The notes: generated by a model from the sequence alone, not told the origin. 56,174 bases of DNA from Verrucomicrobiota bacterium (GCA_022711435.1 JAKLFB010000036.1:1-56174); one strand, 5' to 3'; positions 24,929 to 37,686 are shown, counted from the stretch's first letter. A program made the numbers and translations.

Positions 24929-25729
24929 TCATGGACCGGGTGAGATCCCGTCCGCCATGTCCCTTTGGAGGGCCGCCAGCACCTCGGGATCCCGCACGTC
25001 CACCCAGCGACCGGCGATCTCCAGCCCGGCCATCCGGCGCCCCTCCGCCTGCAGCCCCACAATCGCATCGGTCAGCTCATACTCGCCCCGCGGGGACCGC
25101 TCCAGCCCGTCGATCCGCTCGAACACCGCAGGCGGCAACAGGTAAATGCCGGCGTTGTACCAGGCGGGATCGCCCGGGCGCAGCAGGCCCTCCTGCCGCA
25201 GCGAATCGATCTGCTCGGGCGCCGGCTTCTCGATCAGCCGCTTCAGGCAGAAATCGCAGTCGAAGAGGACGATGGCGCCCTTTGTCACATCCGCTCCGCA
25301 CGTGACGGCCAGCACACCGTCAAACGCCCCCTCCACCTTGCGATCGAGCATTCGCCGGTAAGTCTCCGGGCGCACCAGGATATCGCCGTAGGTCAGAAGG
25401 AACGGGTCGGCGCCGGCGAAATCGCGCGCCAATCCGGCCGCCCGGCCGGTCCCATCCTGAACCGTCTGCCGGACATACTCGATCCGCAGCCCGCGCGACC
25501 GGCCGTCCCCGAAGTGCGACTCGATCGATTCGGCGCGGTAGCCGGTGACCAGACAGAACTCGCGGATGCCGGCTGCCGCGATCCCGTCGATGATATGTTC
25601 CAGGATCGGCCGGCCCTGCACGCGGAGCATCGGCTTGGGAAGCTCGGCGGTCATCCCGCGCATCCGGGTTCCGCGACCCGCCGCGAGGATGACCGCCCTG
25701 GCCACCGGCCCGGTTCCGTGAGCCGCCAT
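24929..25729 (-). CDS. Sugar-phosphate nucleotidyltransferase
   Basis: A 266-residue NTP_transferase-fold protein. The signature LAAGRGTRM...ELPKPMLRVQGRP at about 15-40 is the nucleotide-binding loop, with DGTGRAAGLARD near 92-103 and TYGDI near 113 as the metal-binding region. It resembles glucose-1-phosphate thymidylyl- and mannose-1-phosphate guanylyltransferases without the C-terminal acyltransferase of GlmU. It makes an NDP-sugar for envelope or exopolysaccharide synthesis. Base and sugar specificity are not clear. It lies 6 bp after apgM. Confidence 0.87.
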   Translation of the reverse strand: MAAHGTGPVARAVILAAGRGTRMRGMTAELPKPMLRVQGRPILEHIIDGIAAAGIREFCLVTGYRAESIESHFGDGRSRGLRIEYVRQTVQDGTGRAAGLARDFAGADPFLLTYGDILVRPETYRRMLDRKVEGAFDGVLAVTCGADVTKGAIVLFDCDFCLKRLIEKPAPEQIDSLRQEGLLRPGDPAWYNAGIYLLPPAVFERIDGLERSPRGEYELTDAIVGLQAEGRRMAGLEIAGRWVDVRDPEVLAALQRDMADGISPGP

Positions 25730-25735
25730 GGCGAA

Positions 25736-26959
25736 TCAAGCTCCGAACTTGTCGAGCATCCGCGCGTTGGCCTGGATCAATCGAATCAGGTGCTTGGCCT
25801 CGAAAACGCCCAGCGACCCCTGATTGGCCCCGGTCTCGGTGAATCGGTCCAGCTTGTCCCAGCCGGACCATTCCGAGATCAGGAGCACCGGCTGCGGATG
25901 CCACGAGTGGCCCTTGATCGGCGCGGGCGTCGAGTGGTCGGCCGTGATGGCCAGCACGTCGGGCATCTGCCGGGTCAGCACCGGCAGCGCCGCGTCGAAC
26001 TCCTCGATCGCCTTCTTCTTCGCGGCGAAGTTGCCGTCCTCGCCATACATGTCGGGGTACTTGTAATGGATGAAGAAGAAGTCGTAGCTGGCCCGTTCGG
26101 CGTGGAACCGCTCGAACTGCTGGGCGATGGTCTGCGGCCCCTCGATCTTGGTCATGCCGACGAGCTGGGCCAGGCCCTTGTACATCGGATACACCGCCAG
26201 ACAGGCCGCCTTCAGCCCATACCGATCCGCAAAGAGCGGGATCTCCGGCTGATGGGCGATGCCCCGCATCAGGAACCCGTTCGCGGGCGACTTGCCCGCC
26301 AGGAGCGGCAGCGCCTGCTGGTAGAAGCCGGCCACCAGCTTCGCCGTCTTCTTCGCCTTGGCCGATTTCGGATCCACCGGCGCCGCGGAAGGGATCGGCA
26401 GCCCTTCCCGGTGCGGATCAGCGTCCGTCAGGGGGCCCTGGAGGCCCTTGCCCCGAAACACCACCACGAACCGATGGCCTTTGCCCGCCCGGATGATCAC
26501 CTCGGCATCGTCGACCTTCTTGATTTTGCGGGCCAGCGTTTCGCACAGCTCCTCGCACACCTCGGTTGCGATCCGGCCCGCCCGGCGGTCCGTCACGATC
26601 CGCCGCGCATCCAGCGTGCAGAAATTGGCGCGCGCGGCCACATCCCCAGCCTGGAGATCCAGCCCCAGCCCCAGCGCCTCGATCACCCCCCGCCCCACCT
26701 GGTAATCGATGGGATCGTAGCCGAACAGGGCCAGGTGCCCCGGCCCGCTGCCCGGCGTGATCCCCGGCGCCACCGGGATCATCCGGCCTTGCGCCCCCAG
26801 CTTCGAGAGGGCATCCAGATGGGGCGTGTGCGCCGCCTCGAGCGGGGTCAAATAGCCGTTCTCCTTCACGGCGATGTCGCCCAGACCGTCCAGCACGACC
26901 ATCGCGATCTTCGCCGCGGGCTTCAGTGTCAGTTCCGAATACAGTGCATCCAAGTTCAT
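25736..26959 (-). CDS. apgM: 2,3-bisphosphoglycerate-independent phosphoglycerate mutase (archaeal-type aPGAM)
   Basis: A 407-residue member of the alkaline phosphatase superfamily. The metal site Asp is in MVVLDGLGD near 20-28. The nucleophile Ser region is ITPGSGPGHLALFGYDP near 66-82. Further metal ligands are in FFIHYKYPDMYGEDG near 295-309 and ITADHSTPAP near 347-356. It interconverts 3- and 2-phosphoglycerate in glycolysis. This ApgM type occurs in archaea and scattered bacteria and differs from GpmA and GpmI. Confidence 0.92.
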   Translation of the reverse strand: MNLDALYSELTLKPAAKIAMVVLDGLGDIAVKENGYLTPLEAAHTPHLDALSKLGAQGRMIPVAPGITPGSGPGHLALFGYDPIDYQVGRGVIEALGLGLDLQAGDVAARANFCTLDARRIVTDRRAGRIATEVCEELCETLARKIKKVDDAEVIIRAGKGHRFVVVFRGKGLQGPLTDADPHREGLPIPSAAPVDPKSAKAKKTAKLVAGFYQQALPLLAGKSPANGFLMRGIAHQPEIPLFADRYGLKAACLAVYPMYKGLAQLVGMTKIEGPQTIAQQFERFHAERASYDFFFIHYKYPDMYGEDGNFAAKKKAIEEFDAALPVLTRQMPDVLAITADHSTPAPIKGHSWHPQPVLLISEWSGWDKLDRFTETGANQGSLGVFEAKHLIRLIQANARMLDKFGA

Positions 26960-27423
26960 ATTCCCATTGCAGGTTCAGGTTGTCCGGGGCGGCAGATCCC
27001 GGCTCCTTGCGGCTCCAGCCCCACCACCCGGCGCATATTGAGGACCCCCTCCCCCGCCGTCAACGGCATTATCGCCCCCCCGAATCGCCCCCCCAGTTCG
27101 ATCTGCGGAAACGATCGCCCGGGCGAACATGCCCTCAAGCACCCGGCCGCCACAGCCGCCGCAGCAGCTCGGCCCGACCCACCCCCGCTAAAATTCAATT
27201 GTAAAATATTTAGATGCGACCCCATTGGCCTGCGGCTTGTCGGCAGACATCCGGCTTGACTTCGCGCCCGAGTTCAAGATAAGAATTCCCCATGCTTAAT
27301 GGGCGGGAACGCGACGGATAGAGCTCTGTCCGATCGCGTCATCTGGATTCGACGGGGGGGATGGATTTCGGCCGCAGCGGGGCGGATCAGGCCGATGGAA
27401 GCGCGGTGCTGTCAATGTGACTT
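26960..27423. other. Intergenic region of 464 bp between divergent genes
   Basis: Between apgM (minus) and the HAF/PEP-CTERM gene (plus). The left part (about 27000-27190) is very C-rich on the plus strand and carries no convincing gene. An AT-rich patch lies at 27188-27215. A near-perfect dyad at 27310-27339, centred on AGAGCTCT, has about 14 pairs with one bulge and no loop, more like a protein-binding operator than a terminator. No convincing -35/-10 pair was found for the plus-strand gene. Confidence 0.5.
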
Positions 27424-28620
27424 ATGAAAAGGATTTTCAAGCGCGTCTGGTTGTTCGCGGCTGTCGCGGCGGCGGGCCTATCGGCCCAGGGAGGCATGCA
27501 GTTCACGCCGCTGGGATTCTTGCCGGGAGGCACCTACAGCTACGGGGAGGGCGTGTCCGGTGATGGCCAGGTGGCGGTGGGCTGGGGGGATTCGAGCTCC
27601 GCGGTTGGTGGATTCAGCGAGGCGTTTCGGTGGACGTCGGGAGGCGGCATGGCGGGCCTGGGCGATCTGGCGGGCGGCGTTTTCGACAGCGCCGCGTATG
27701 CGGCGAGCCACGACGGCAGTATCGTGGCGGGGTATGGAAACGATGGGGACGATCCTTGGAGCGGGCCCGCGACGGTCTGGACTTTGCCCGGGCCGATGAC
27801 CGCCCTGCCCAGCGTGCTCTCGCCGCCCAACGACGCGGCGTATGCGGTCTCCAGCGATGGATCGGTGATTGTGGGCTCGGCTTTCGACAGTCTCTTCCTG
27901 CCCACGGCGGTCCGCTGGGATTCGGGGGGCGTGACGAGCCTGGGCTATTATCCTATCGCAGGCACGTTGTCCGAGGCATTGGGTGTGTCCGGCGATGGCC
28001 ACACGGTGGTGGGTTATGGTGACCATGCGAGCGGGACCGAGGCGTTCCGATGGACGACTGCGAATCCGACGCTGCAGGCGCTGGGGGATCTGACAGGGGG
28101 GGATTATTACAGCGAGGCGTGGGGAGTGTCGGGGGATGGCTTGGTGACGGTGGGATATAGCAGTTCGGGATCGGGAGACGAGGCGTTCCGGCACACCGAT
28201 GGAGGCGGGATGTTCGGTCTGGGCGACCTGCCGGGCGGCGCTTTTGCCAGCTATGCTTATGCGGCATCGGGGGATGGCAGCGTGGTTGTTGGGCAGGGGG
28301 CGGTCGAGCCTACGGCGGAGAATCCGGAGGGCTTTGGGGCATTTGTCTGGGATCCCTCCAGCGGGATGCGCGATCTGCTTCAGGTTCTGTTCGATGCCGG
28401 CGTGGACATGTCGGCATGGGCGGGCTGGCAGCTGGTGGATGCCCGAGGTGTATCAGCCGACGGTAGCGTGATTGTGGGGACGGCGATGCATCCGGACGGG
28501 ACGATGGAAGCGTTCCTGGTGAGCGGTTACGCTCCGGTGCCGGAGCCGGCTGGCGCTGCGGTAGGGGCGGGCCTGCTCGCGCTGGCGGCGGCGGGCTGGA
28601 GGCGGTATCGGAAGGGCTGA
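27424..28620 (+). CDS. HAF-repeat protein with PEP-CTERM sorting signal
   Basis: A 398-residue secreted protein. The signal peptide covers about residues 1-21 (MKRIFKRVWLFAAVAAAGLS). Seven repeats of the HAF type follow, each with a core like GVSGDGxxVVGYG, often preceded by LGDLxGG. The repeats fill residues 28-355 and probably form a beta-propeller-like fold. The C-terminus has VPEP, a hydrophobic helix and a basic end (RRYRKG), the PEP-CTERM signal recognised by exosortase in exopolysaccharide-producing bacteria. No exosortase gene is in the window. Codon use is G-rich like its surroundings. Confidence 0.88.
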   Translation: MKRIFKRVWLFAAVAAAGLSAQGGMQFTPLGFLPGGTYSYGEGVSGDGQVAVGWGDSSSAVGGFSEAFRWTSGGGMAGLGDLAGGVFDSAAYAASHDGSIVAGYGNDGDDPWSGPATVWTLPGPMTALPSVLSPPNDAAYAVSSDGSVIVGSAFDSLFLPTAVRWDSGGVTSLGYYPIAGTLSEALGVSGDGHTVVGYGDHASGTEAFRWTTANPTLQALGDLTGGDYYSEAWGVSGDGLVTVGYSSSGSGDEAFRHTDGGGMFGLGDLPGGAFASYAYAASGDGSVVVGQGAVEPTAENPEGFGAFVWDPSSGMRDLLQVLFDAGVDMSAWAGWQLVDARGVSADGSVIVGTAMHPDGTMEAFLVSGYAPVPEPAGAAVGAGLLALAAAGWRRYRKG

Positions 28621-28654
28621 CCGGCCGCTGGCACGCCGTGCCCGCCCTGCGCGG

Positions 28655-29863
28655 TCACGATTTCCCGCCGAGGCGGCGGAGCAGGGATTCGAGCCCGCCT
28701 TCGACGGGTTTGATTTCGATGCGCTGAGGGGGGCGATTGGTTGGCGGGGCGGGGGCGGCAGCCGCCGACGCGGGCGCAGCTCCGGCGGGGACAGCCGCGG
28801 ATGCCGGCGAGGTTTCTTCCTCGGAATTCCCAGGTTCGGGCCCGGTGGGGATGTGCCACTTGGTGCGTTTATCGAGCCAGGCCCGGTATCGGGTGAAGGT
28901 CCACATCCCATGCTCGGCCCCGGTCTCGAGGCTCGAGGCGATCTTGAAGAACTCGCGCGAGCGGATGAAGCTTTTGACGGCGGTGGAGGAGACAAGGATT
29001 TCGCATTCGGGGACGCGGAGGTTGATGTCCGGGCGGTGGCGGAGGCGCTGGGCGATGACGCCGATGAGGCAGTCGGCGAGTTGGGCGCAGACGCCGGCCT
29101 GGATTTCGGGAGGGAACGCAGAGACCATGCGCTGCAGAGCCTCGGCCGCGGTCGAGGAATGGAGCGTCGAGAGGACTAGGTGGCCGGTCTCAGCCGCGTT
29201 GAGCGTCAGGCGCATCGTTTCCGGATCGCGCATCTCGCCGACCATGAGGACGTCGGGATCCTCGCGCAGGGCATCCAGGAGGGCTTGCTCGAAGCTGGGC
29301 GTGTCGCGGCCGACCTCGCGCTGGCGGATATAGGATCGGACGGGGCGGAAATGATATTCGATGGGGCTTTCGATCGTGACGATGTGGCGTGCGTCGGAGA
29401 GGTTGATTTCCTGGACGAAGGCGGCGAGGGTCGAGGATTTGCCGCAGCCGGTGGGGCCGCAGACCAGGATGAGCCCGTGGGAATGGCCGATCCAGCGGCG
29501 CAGATCGGGGTGGAGATTGAGCTTCTCGAGCGTGACCTGAAACGAGGAGAGGAGGCGGAGGGCGAGCCCGATCCCGCGGGAGGTCTGGAACACGTTGAAC
29601 CGGCAGCGATACCCGGCGATGTTGCGGGAGAGATCGCAGGAGCGGCGCTGCTCGAACGCGGCCCATCCGTCGGCGCCGAGGAGGGCGCGGGCGATCTCCA
29701 CGAGCGACTTGGCGGGCAGGGGGTGGGCGGCGACCTGGAGGACGCCGCGGATGCGGACGGCCGGGGGCAAGCCTGCCTCGAGGTGAAGGTCGCTGGCGCC
29801 TTGCCGGGCCGCTACCACAACGAGCGATTCGAGAGTGGGTTCGGGATTATCCATGCGAGGCAT
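28655..29863 (-). CDS. pilT: PilT-like twitching motility/retraction ATPase
   Basis: A 402-residue GspE-family ATPase. N-terminal SDLHLEAGLPPAVRIRG near 24-40 is the PilT/PilU start. Walker A GPTGCGKSST lies near 135-144, the Asp box near IVTIESPIEYHF, and the PilT-type His box LVLSTLHSSTAAEALQRM near 228-245. It powers pilus retraction. The C-terminal 100 residues, with a Pro/Ala-rich stretch, are longer than in typical PilT (about 345), so a PilU-like or divergent role is possible. The start overlaps the panB end by 17 bp; ATG at 29854 is an alternative. Confidence 0.85.
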   Translation of the reverse strand: MPRMDNPEPTLESLVVVAARQGASDLHLEAGLPPAVRIRGVLQVAAHPLPAKSLVEIARALLGADGWAAFEQRRSCDLSRNIAGYRCRFNVFQTSRGIGLALRLLSSFQVTLEKLNLHPDLRRWIGHSHGLILVCGPTGCGKSSTLAAFVQEINLSDARHIVTIESPIEYHFRPVRSYIRQREVGRDTPSFEQALLDALREDPDVLMVGEMRDPETMRLTLNAAETGHLVLSTLHSSTAAEALQRMVSAFPPEIQAGVCAQLADCLIGVIAQRLRHRPDINLRVPECEILVSSTAVKSFIRSREFFKIASSLETGAEHGMWTFTRYRAWLDKRTKWHIPTGPEPGNSEEETSPASAAVPAGAAPASAAAAPAPPTNRPPQRIEIKPVEGGLESLLRRLGGKS

Positions 29864-30656
29864 CGGGATGCGGGAGGGCCGGCCCGGCAGAAGGCTGGGG
29901 CGCGGACCCCAGCGAGTCTCTCCAGGCGATCACAGCGGATTTCATCAGCTCAGCCCCCTCGAGCCGAGCCTGAACGAACCGGGGACGGAACCAGGGGAAT
30001 GTGCCGATGAGATCGAGCGTGACCAGGATCTGGCCGTCGCAATCGGGGCCGGAGCCAATGCCGATCGTGGGGATGGGAACGGCCCGGGTGATCTCGGCGG
30101 CGACGGCCGGCAGGACCAGCTCGAGGACGACCGCGAACGCGCCGGCCTGGGCGAGGGCGAGGGCGTCGGCCAGGAGGCTCTCGTGCTCCTCCGGCTTGCG
30201 GCCCTTGATGCGGTAGCCGCCTTCGACCAGGACGCTTTGGGGGAGCATGCCCAGATGGCCGAGGTAGGGGATCCCATCCTCGATGATGGCGCGGATCTGG
30301 GGGAGGATGGAGCGGCCGCCTTCGGCCTTGACGGCCTCGGCCCCGGCCTGGACAAGGCGCCGGGCATTGGCGACGGCGTCGGCGGGAGTGTCGAAAGACC
30401 GATACGGCAGGTCGGCGGCCAGGAGCGCCCGGGGCTGCGCCCGGGCGGCGGCGCGGACATGATGCTCCATATCGGCCATGGTGACGTGGGTTGTGTCGGG
30501 GTAGCCGAGCGTGACCATTCCGAGCGAGTCGCCGACCAGGATGAGCGGGATGCCCGCCTCGTCGAGGAGGCGGGCCAGGGGATAATCGTAGGCGGTGAGC
30601 GCAGGGATGCGCTGGCGCCCCTTCATGGATCGAAGTATTTCCGCCGTGATTTTCAC
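29847..30656 (-). CDS. panB: 3-methyl-2-oxobutanoate hydroxymethyltransferase
   Basis: A 269-residue enzyme of pantothenate/CoA synthesis that makes ketopantoate from 2-oxoisovalerate and methylene-tetrahydrofolate. Family signatures: ALTAYDYPLARLLDEAGI near 19-36, LVGDSLGMVTLGY near 40-52, VKAEGG near 115-120, GHLGMLPQ near 137-144 and the Glu in AVVLELVL near 185. A GTG start at 30656 gives the usual PanB N-terminus; ATG at 30626 would remove conserved residues. It lies between the LolA-like gene and pilT on the same strand. Confidence 0.92.
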   Translation of the reverse strand: MKITAEILRSMKGRQRIPALTAYDYPLARLLDEAGIPLILVGDSLGMVTLGYPDTTHVTMADMEHHVRAAARAQPRALLAADLPYRSFDTPADAVANARRLVQAGAEAVKAEGGRSILPQIRAIIEDGIPYLGHLGMLPQSVLVEGGYRIKGRKPEEHESLLADALALAQAGAFAVVLELVLPAVAAEITRAVPIPTIGIGSGPDCDGQILVTLDLIGTFPWFRPRFVQARLEGAELMKSAVIAWRDSLGSAPQPSAGPALPHPDASHG

Positions 30657-30718
30657 AGTGTGCGATGCATGGGCGCCCCCGCGGCGCCGGACTTGCGCGG
30701 CGGGAGCCCGCGGCCGAG

Positions 30719-31518
30719 CTATTCGGCCGGGACGTCGAGGTCGAATTCGAGCTGAGTCCGCGTGTCGGATTGGAGGTTGCGCATTTCGAGCTTCTTGACC
30801 TGCCATCGGCCGTGGACCTTCTTGAGGCTGTCGATCGAGAACTCCTTCAGCAATTTCCGGTCGGCCGTGTAGGCCTTGGCGAGGATGATCTGGTCTTGTT
30901 CGGCATCGATCCAGGAGAGAACCCGGGAATAGCCCGAGGGCGGCGCGGATGGGTTCTGGCTTTCCAGGACGCGGCACGGCCGGCCGCGGCGCATCTCGGA
31001 TCGCACAATGCGCTGGAGAGGCCAGGAGAGGAACTCGAGTCCCAGATCGGCGGCCCAGAAATCCGATCCTGCAAAGGGAATCATGGGATCCAGGAGCGGA
31101 TGGCGGGCGGGCGGTTCGGACGCGGCCTCGGGCTTGGCGGCGAAGTAAGCGCGCGATCCGTCGGCCGCCTGCGAGATCGCCAGATAATCGGCGCGATCGC
31201 CGGATGAGGAGAACGCCTCGTAGGACGTCGTGGCAGAATCGGACTGGACCTCGATCCGCATGCGGACGGGGACGGCTCGGATCGCGCCCTCCGGGCTCCG
31301 GACCAGGAGCCGTCCGGAGGTGAGGAGGTCCTTGGCTGGCATGAGGGAGCGCAGCTGGGCGGCCAGCGCGCGGCCTTGAGCCTCATCGGCCGGATCGGCC
31401 GCAGCGGGCGGAGAGGCGGCGGGAGCCTTGACGGGGCACGCAAGAAGCCAAAGGCCGGCCAGGCAAGACGCCAGCCAATGCGGCATGCCGCGAAGCCATC
31501 GAATGGCGAAGGGGGTGA

Positions 31519-31522
<4 letters not shown>
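30719..31522 (-). CDS. LolA-like outer-membrane lipoprotein-sorting protein
   Basis: A 267-residue secreted protein. A signal sequence with a hydrophobic core near 15-30 (ASCLAGLWLLACPVKAPA) could also be a lipoprotein signal at Cys29. The body resembles the LolA-like family called outer membrane lipoprotein-sorting protein: SGDRADYLAIS near 135, DFWAADLGLEFLSWPLQRI near 165-183, and the strand pattern GYSRVLSWIDAEQDQIILAKAY near 215. The 3'-terminal strands KKVHGRWQVKKLEMRN are typical. Its ATG overlaps the lon stop (ATGA-type), so it is coupled to lon. Confidence 0.75.
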
Positions 31523-33969
<2,447 letters not shown>

Positions 33970-34013
33970 CGTTTTGTAAAGCGCTGGTCCGCAGTCAGCC
34001 GCACCTCGAAAGC

Positions 34014-34439
34014 TCAATCCGTCCTGTCGAGGATCGGGACCGTGATTCGACGGGGGATCGGTTCGGCCGCGGCGGGGACCTCGATGCGTAGAAAGCCGTT
34101 TTGGTACAGGGCGCGCGCCTGCGTGAGGTCATAGCCTTCCGGGATGTCAATGATCCGCTCGAAGGCGCCATAATTGATTTCCATCACGCGGAACTTGCAT
34201 TTATGGGGGCGGGATCCGTCGGGCCGGCGGCCGCAAACAACCAGGCGGCTGCCCTCAGCGGTCAGCTCGAGCTCCTCACGGTGGATCCCCGCGAGCTCGA
34301 TCTTGATGCAGAGGCCGCGTTCGGTGATGTAGACGTCGGTGTTGGGGATCCAGTAGGCCCCGGAGGCAGTCTCGGGGCCGGGTCTGGAGACAGGCCGGCC
34401 TTCGAAGGCCAGCGATCCTTTGGCTTTACAGGTCGCCAT
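34014..34439 (-). CDS. Small heat shock protein (Hsp20/alpha-crystallin)
   Basis: A 141-residue protein with the alpha-crystallin domain at about 40-135: IPNTDVYITERGLCIKIELA, LELTAEGSRLVVCGRR and the C-terminal NGFLRIEVP. An I-x-V tail (ITVPI) follows, as in family members that oligomerise through it. It binds unfolding proteins without ATP. ATG at 34463 (eight residues longer) is an alternative. The stop overlaps a possible TTG start of lon, so chaperone and protease are probably made together. Confidence 0.92.
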   Translation of the reverse strand: MATCKAKGSLAFEGRPVSRPGPETASGAYWIPNTDVYITERGLCIKIELAGIHREELELTAEGSRLVVCGRRPDGSRPHKCKFRVMEINYGAFERIIDIPEGYDLTQARALYQNGFLRIEVPAAAEPIPRRITVPILDRTD

Positions 34440-34505
34440 AACAAGACGAGAAATAATTCCCAAGAACCTAATATGGGCTGTCCGGGAATCCTTGAAAAGC
34501 CATTT

Positions 34506-34775
34506 TCACGCCGGAGTCGCCTTCTGCGGGGCGCCTCCGGGCGCCTGCCAGCGATTGCGGGGCTGGCTCGCGGCCGCAGTGGGGGCCGCGGCGTCCGCGG
34601 TCGGGTCAGGGCTTCCTCCCGAGCCGGCCGCCCGGCGAGGCGGCCCGGACATGGGATATCCGCAACCGCGGCAACCCCAGCCGGCAGGGCCGGATCGGCG
34701 CCGATTGAGCATCCGCGCCAGCGCGGCCGCCCCGGCCGCTACCAGCGCGAGCGCAGCCCATTGTTGCCAGTCCAT
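34506..34775 (-). CDS. Small membrane protein with a CxxC motif
   Basis: An 89-residue ORF. Residues 1-22 are one hydrophobic helix (MDWQQWAALALVAAGAAALA), followed by a basic stop-transfer (RMLNRRR). A GWGCRGCGYP motif follows near 33-42, then a Pro/Ala/Gly-rich tail. The layout resembles small FeoB-associated Cys-rich membrane proteins, but no feo genes are present. It lies about 65 bp upstream of hsp20 on the same strand and may head that operon. It could be a chance ORF; the start and tail have low complexity. Confidence 0.45.
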   Translation of the reverse strand: MDWQQWAALALVAAGAAALARMLNRRRSGPAGWGCRGCGYPMSGPPRRAAGSGGSPDPTADAAAPTAAASQPRNRWQAPGGAPQKATPA

Positions 34776-34999
34776 CCACCCAGCATACGACCGCTCCGCC
34801 GCGGATCAAGGCCGATCGAGATCCCCGCTCGCCAGGAGCGGCGGCTCGTGCAGGAGAGCCCGTTTCGCCATCCCCGGGGGCGAGGGCCGCGCGGGCCCGG
34901 CGCCGACTGGCCTGCGATGGAGAGGGATCGAACGGGAGGCGCCCGCGGGCAGGACGCAGGCGCCGGGCAGATGGTAATGAATTATATATATTGACATAA

Positions 35000-35773
35000 A
35001 TGAATTCAATTCTAGTAAGCCGATCACAAGCTGCTCGAGGATTGGCGGTTGAAGCCGCGAGGCGCGGGCGCCTGCTGTGGGTGACTGGGATCGATACGGG
35101 AGTGGGAAAGACCCTGCTGGCTAGGCTATTGGTGGCGTGGGGCCGGGGCTCGGGCCGGGATGTGCGCGCGGTGAAGCCGTTTTGTGCGGGATCGATGGAT
35201 GACATAAAAGAAATTGACAAAGTGCAGAGTGATATTGTAGGCAAATGGGAGGTGTGCCGGTGCTATGTGCGGCGGCCGCTGGCGCCCTGGGTGGCGGCGA
35301 GGCAGTCGGGCCTGGCCCTGCCCGCGCGGGGGGAGGTGATCGAATGGATCGGGGATCGAGCGGCGGCGTGCGATGGGCTGGTGGTCGAGGGTGCAGGAGG
35401 GCTGGCCACGCCGCTGGGCCAGGGGTACTCGGCTCTGGAGCTGATCGAGGCGTCCGGAGGGGGTGTCGTGGTTGTGGGGACCAATCGGCTTGGGGTGATC
35501 AGCCAGACAAGACTGGCGGTGATCGCCTTGCAAAACGTTGGTGTACAATCGATTGGAGTTGTTTTGATGGATCGGAGCCGCGCAGATGCTGCGATGCGCA
35601 GCAATGCGTGGGCATTGCGGGAGTTGCTGGGGGGCGCAAAGGTTTGGAGGCTGCCTTGGTATGGTAATAATTCATTGGGGTTGAATAGGATACAGACTAT
35701 TTCAAAAAATATTCAAAAAACTCTTGCACAGATTTTCAGGACGAGTAGATTGTGCACGCTTCACCGAGCATAG
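35000..35773 (+). CDS. bioD: Dethiobiotin synthetase-like protein
   Basis: A 257-residue P-loop protein. Walker A is in WVTGIDTGVGKTLLARLL near residues 27-44, the BioD signature. AVKPFCAG follows near 56-63, VVEGAGGLATPLG near 127-139 and VVVGTNRLGVISQ near 155-167. BioD closes the ureido ring of dethiobiotin with ATP and CO2. No other bio genes are nearby. A TATATT 7 nt before the ATG could be a -10 element, but no -35 is seen. The last 30 codons are AT-rich and contain the apparent rrn promoter, so the tail may not be conserved. The exact start is uncertain. Confidence 0.83.
   Translation: MNSILVSRSQAARGLAVEAARRGRLLWVTGIDTGVGKTLLARLLVAWGRGSGRDVRAVKPFCAGSMDDIKEIDKVQSDIVGKWEVCRCYVRRPLAPWVAARQSGLALPARGEVIEWIGDRAAACDGLVVEGAGGLATPLGQGYSALELIEASGGGVVVVGTNRLGVISQTRLAVIALQNVGVQSIGVVLMDRSRADAAMRSNAWALRELLGGAKVWRLPWYGNNSLGLNRIQTISKNIQKTLAQIFRTSRLCTLHRA
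35724..35751 (+). promoter_or_regulatory. rRNA operon promoter
   Basis: TTGCAC (35724-35729), 16-nt spacer, TAGATT (35746-35751), preceded by A/T-rich tracts (35704-35720) that look like an UP element. Expected start is near 35758. It lies within the last codons of the bioD-like gene. Confidence 0.6.
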
Positions 35774-35891
35774 GTGAGAGCAAGTCCGGCAGGAAAAGAG
35801 TCGGCTGTAAGACGAGCTGAGCAGCTGGATGAGAACAGCGCTCGGGTTTTTTATCCCCTGATGGGGGCGATTTTTGGTGGGAAACCACCGC

Positions 35892-35904
35892 TGCTCTTTG
35901 AAAA
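35892..35904 (+). promoter_or_regulatory. boxA-like antitermination site in the rrn leader
   Basis: TGCTCTTTGAAAA matches the boxA consensus (TGCTCTTTAACA) closely. It is where NusB/S10 would bind to keep polymerase from terminating in the rRNA operon. Related TTCTTTGA sequences recur in the 16S-23S spacer at 37707 and 37988. The leader also has a GCAA-capped hairpin at 35938-35955. Confidence 0.65.
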
Positions 35905-35906
35905 TT

Positions 35907-35927
35907 GAATCGTGCGATTTTTGAGCC
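35907..35927 (+). other. 5' strand of the 16S processing stem
   Basis: These 21 nt pair with 37666-37686 along their full length (19 Watson-Crick pairs and two G-U wobbles), bracketing 16S. Such stems are cut by RNase III to release pre-16S. Confidence 0.8.
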
Positions 35928-36013
35928 CTCGAAGTGACTCCGTCGCAAGACGGAGGCTTTGAGTAAGAATCTTGAATCGGGGCTACGGAGTCTCGATAGC
36001 AGTTCAAACTTTT

Positions 36014-37591
<1,578 letters not shown>

Positions 37592-37665
37592 CCAAGTGAG
37601 CGGCCTACCGGCCGTCTCACCAGGTCGACGCATCTCGCCGGGATCGCTCCCGGAGAGGTCCGCAA

Positions 37666-37686
37666 GGCTCGAGAATCGCACGATTC
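37666..37686 (+). other. 3' strand of the 16S processing stem
   Basis: Pairs with 35907-35927 to close the loop containing 16S. It lies about 80 nt after the mature 3' end and before tRNA-Ala. Confidence 0.8.

Noticed and set aside
26956..27225. Small minus-strand ORF of 89 codons upstream of apgM
   Set aside because: It has low-complexity Gly/Ala content, no recognisable motif and no ribosome binding site, and overlaps the apgM start.
35853..35878. CCCC/GGGG hairpin followed by T residues in the rrn leader, as a terminator of bioD
   Set aside because: The stem is only 4-5 bp and the T-run is offset by CGA. It lies downstream of the rrn promoter and next to boxA, where a working terminator would be harmful.
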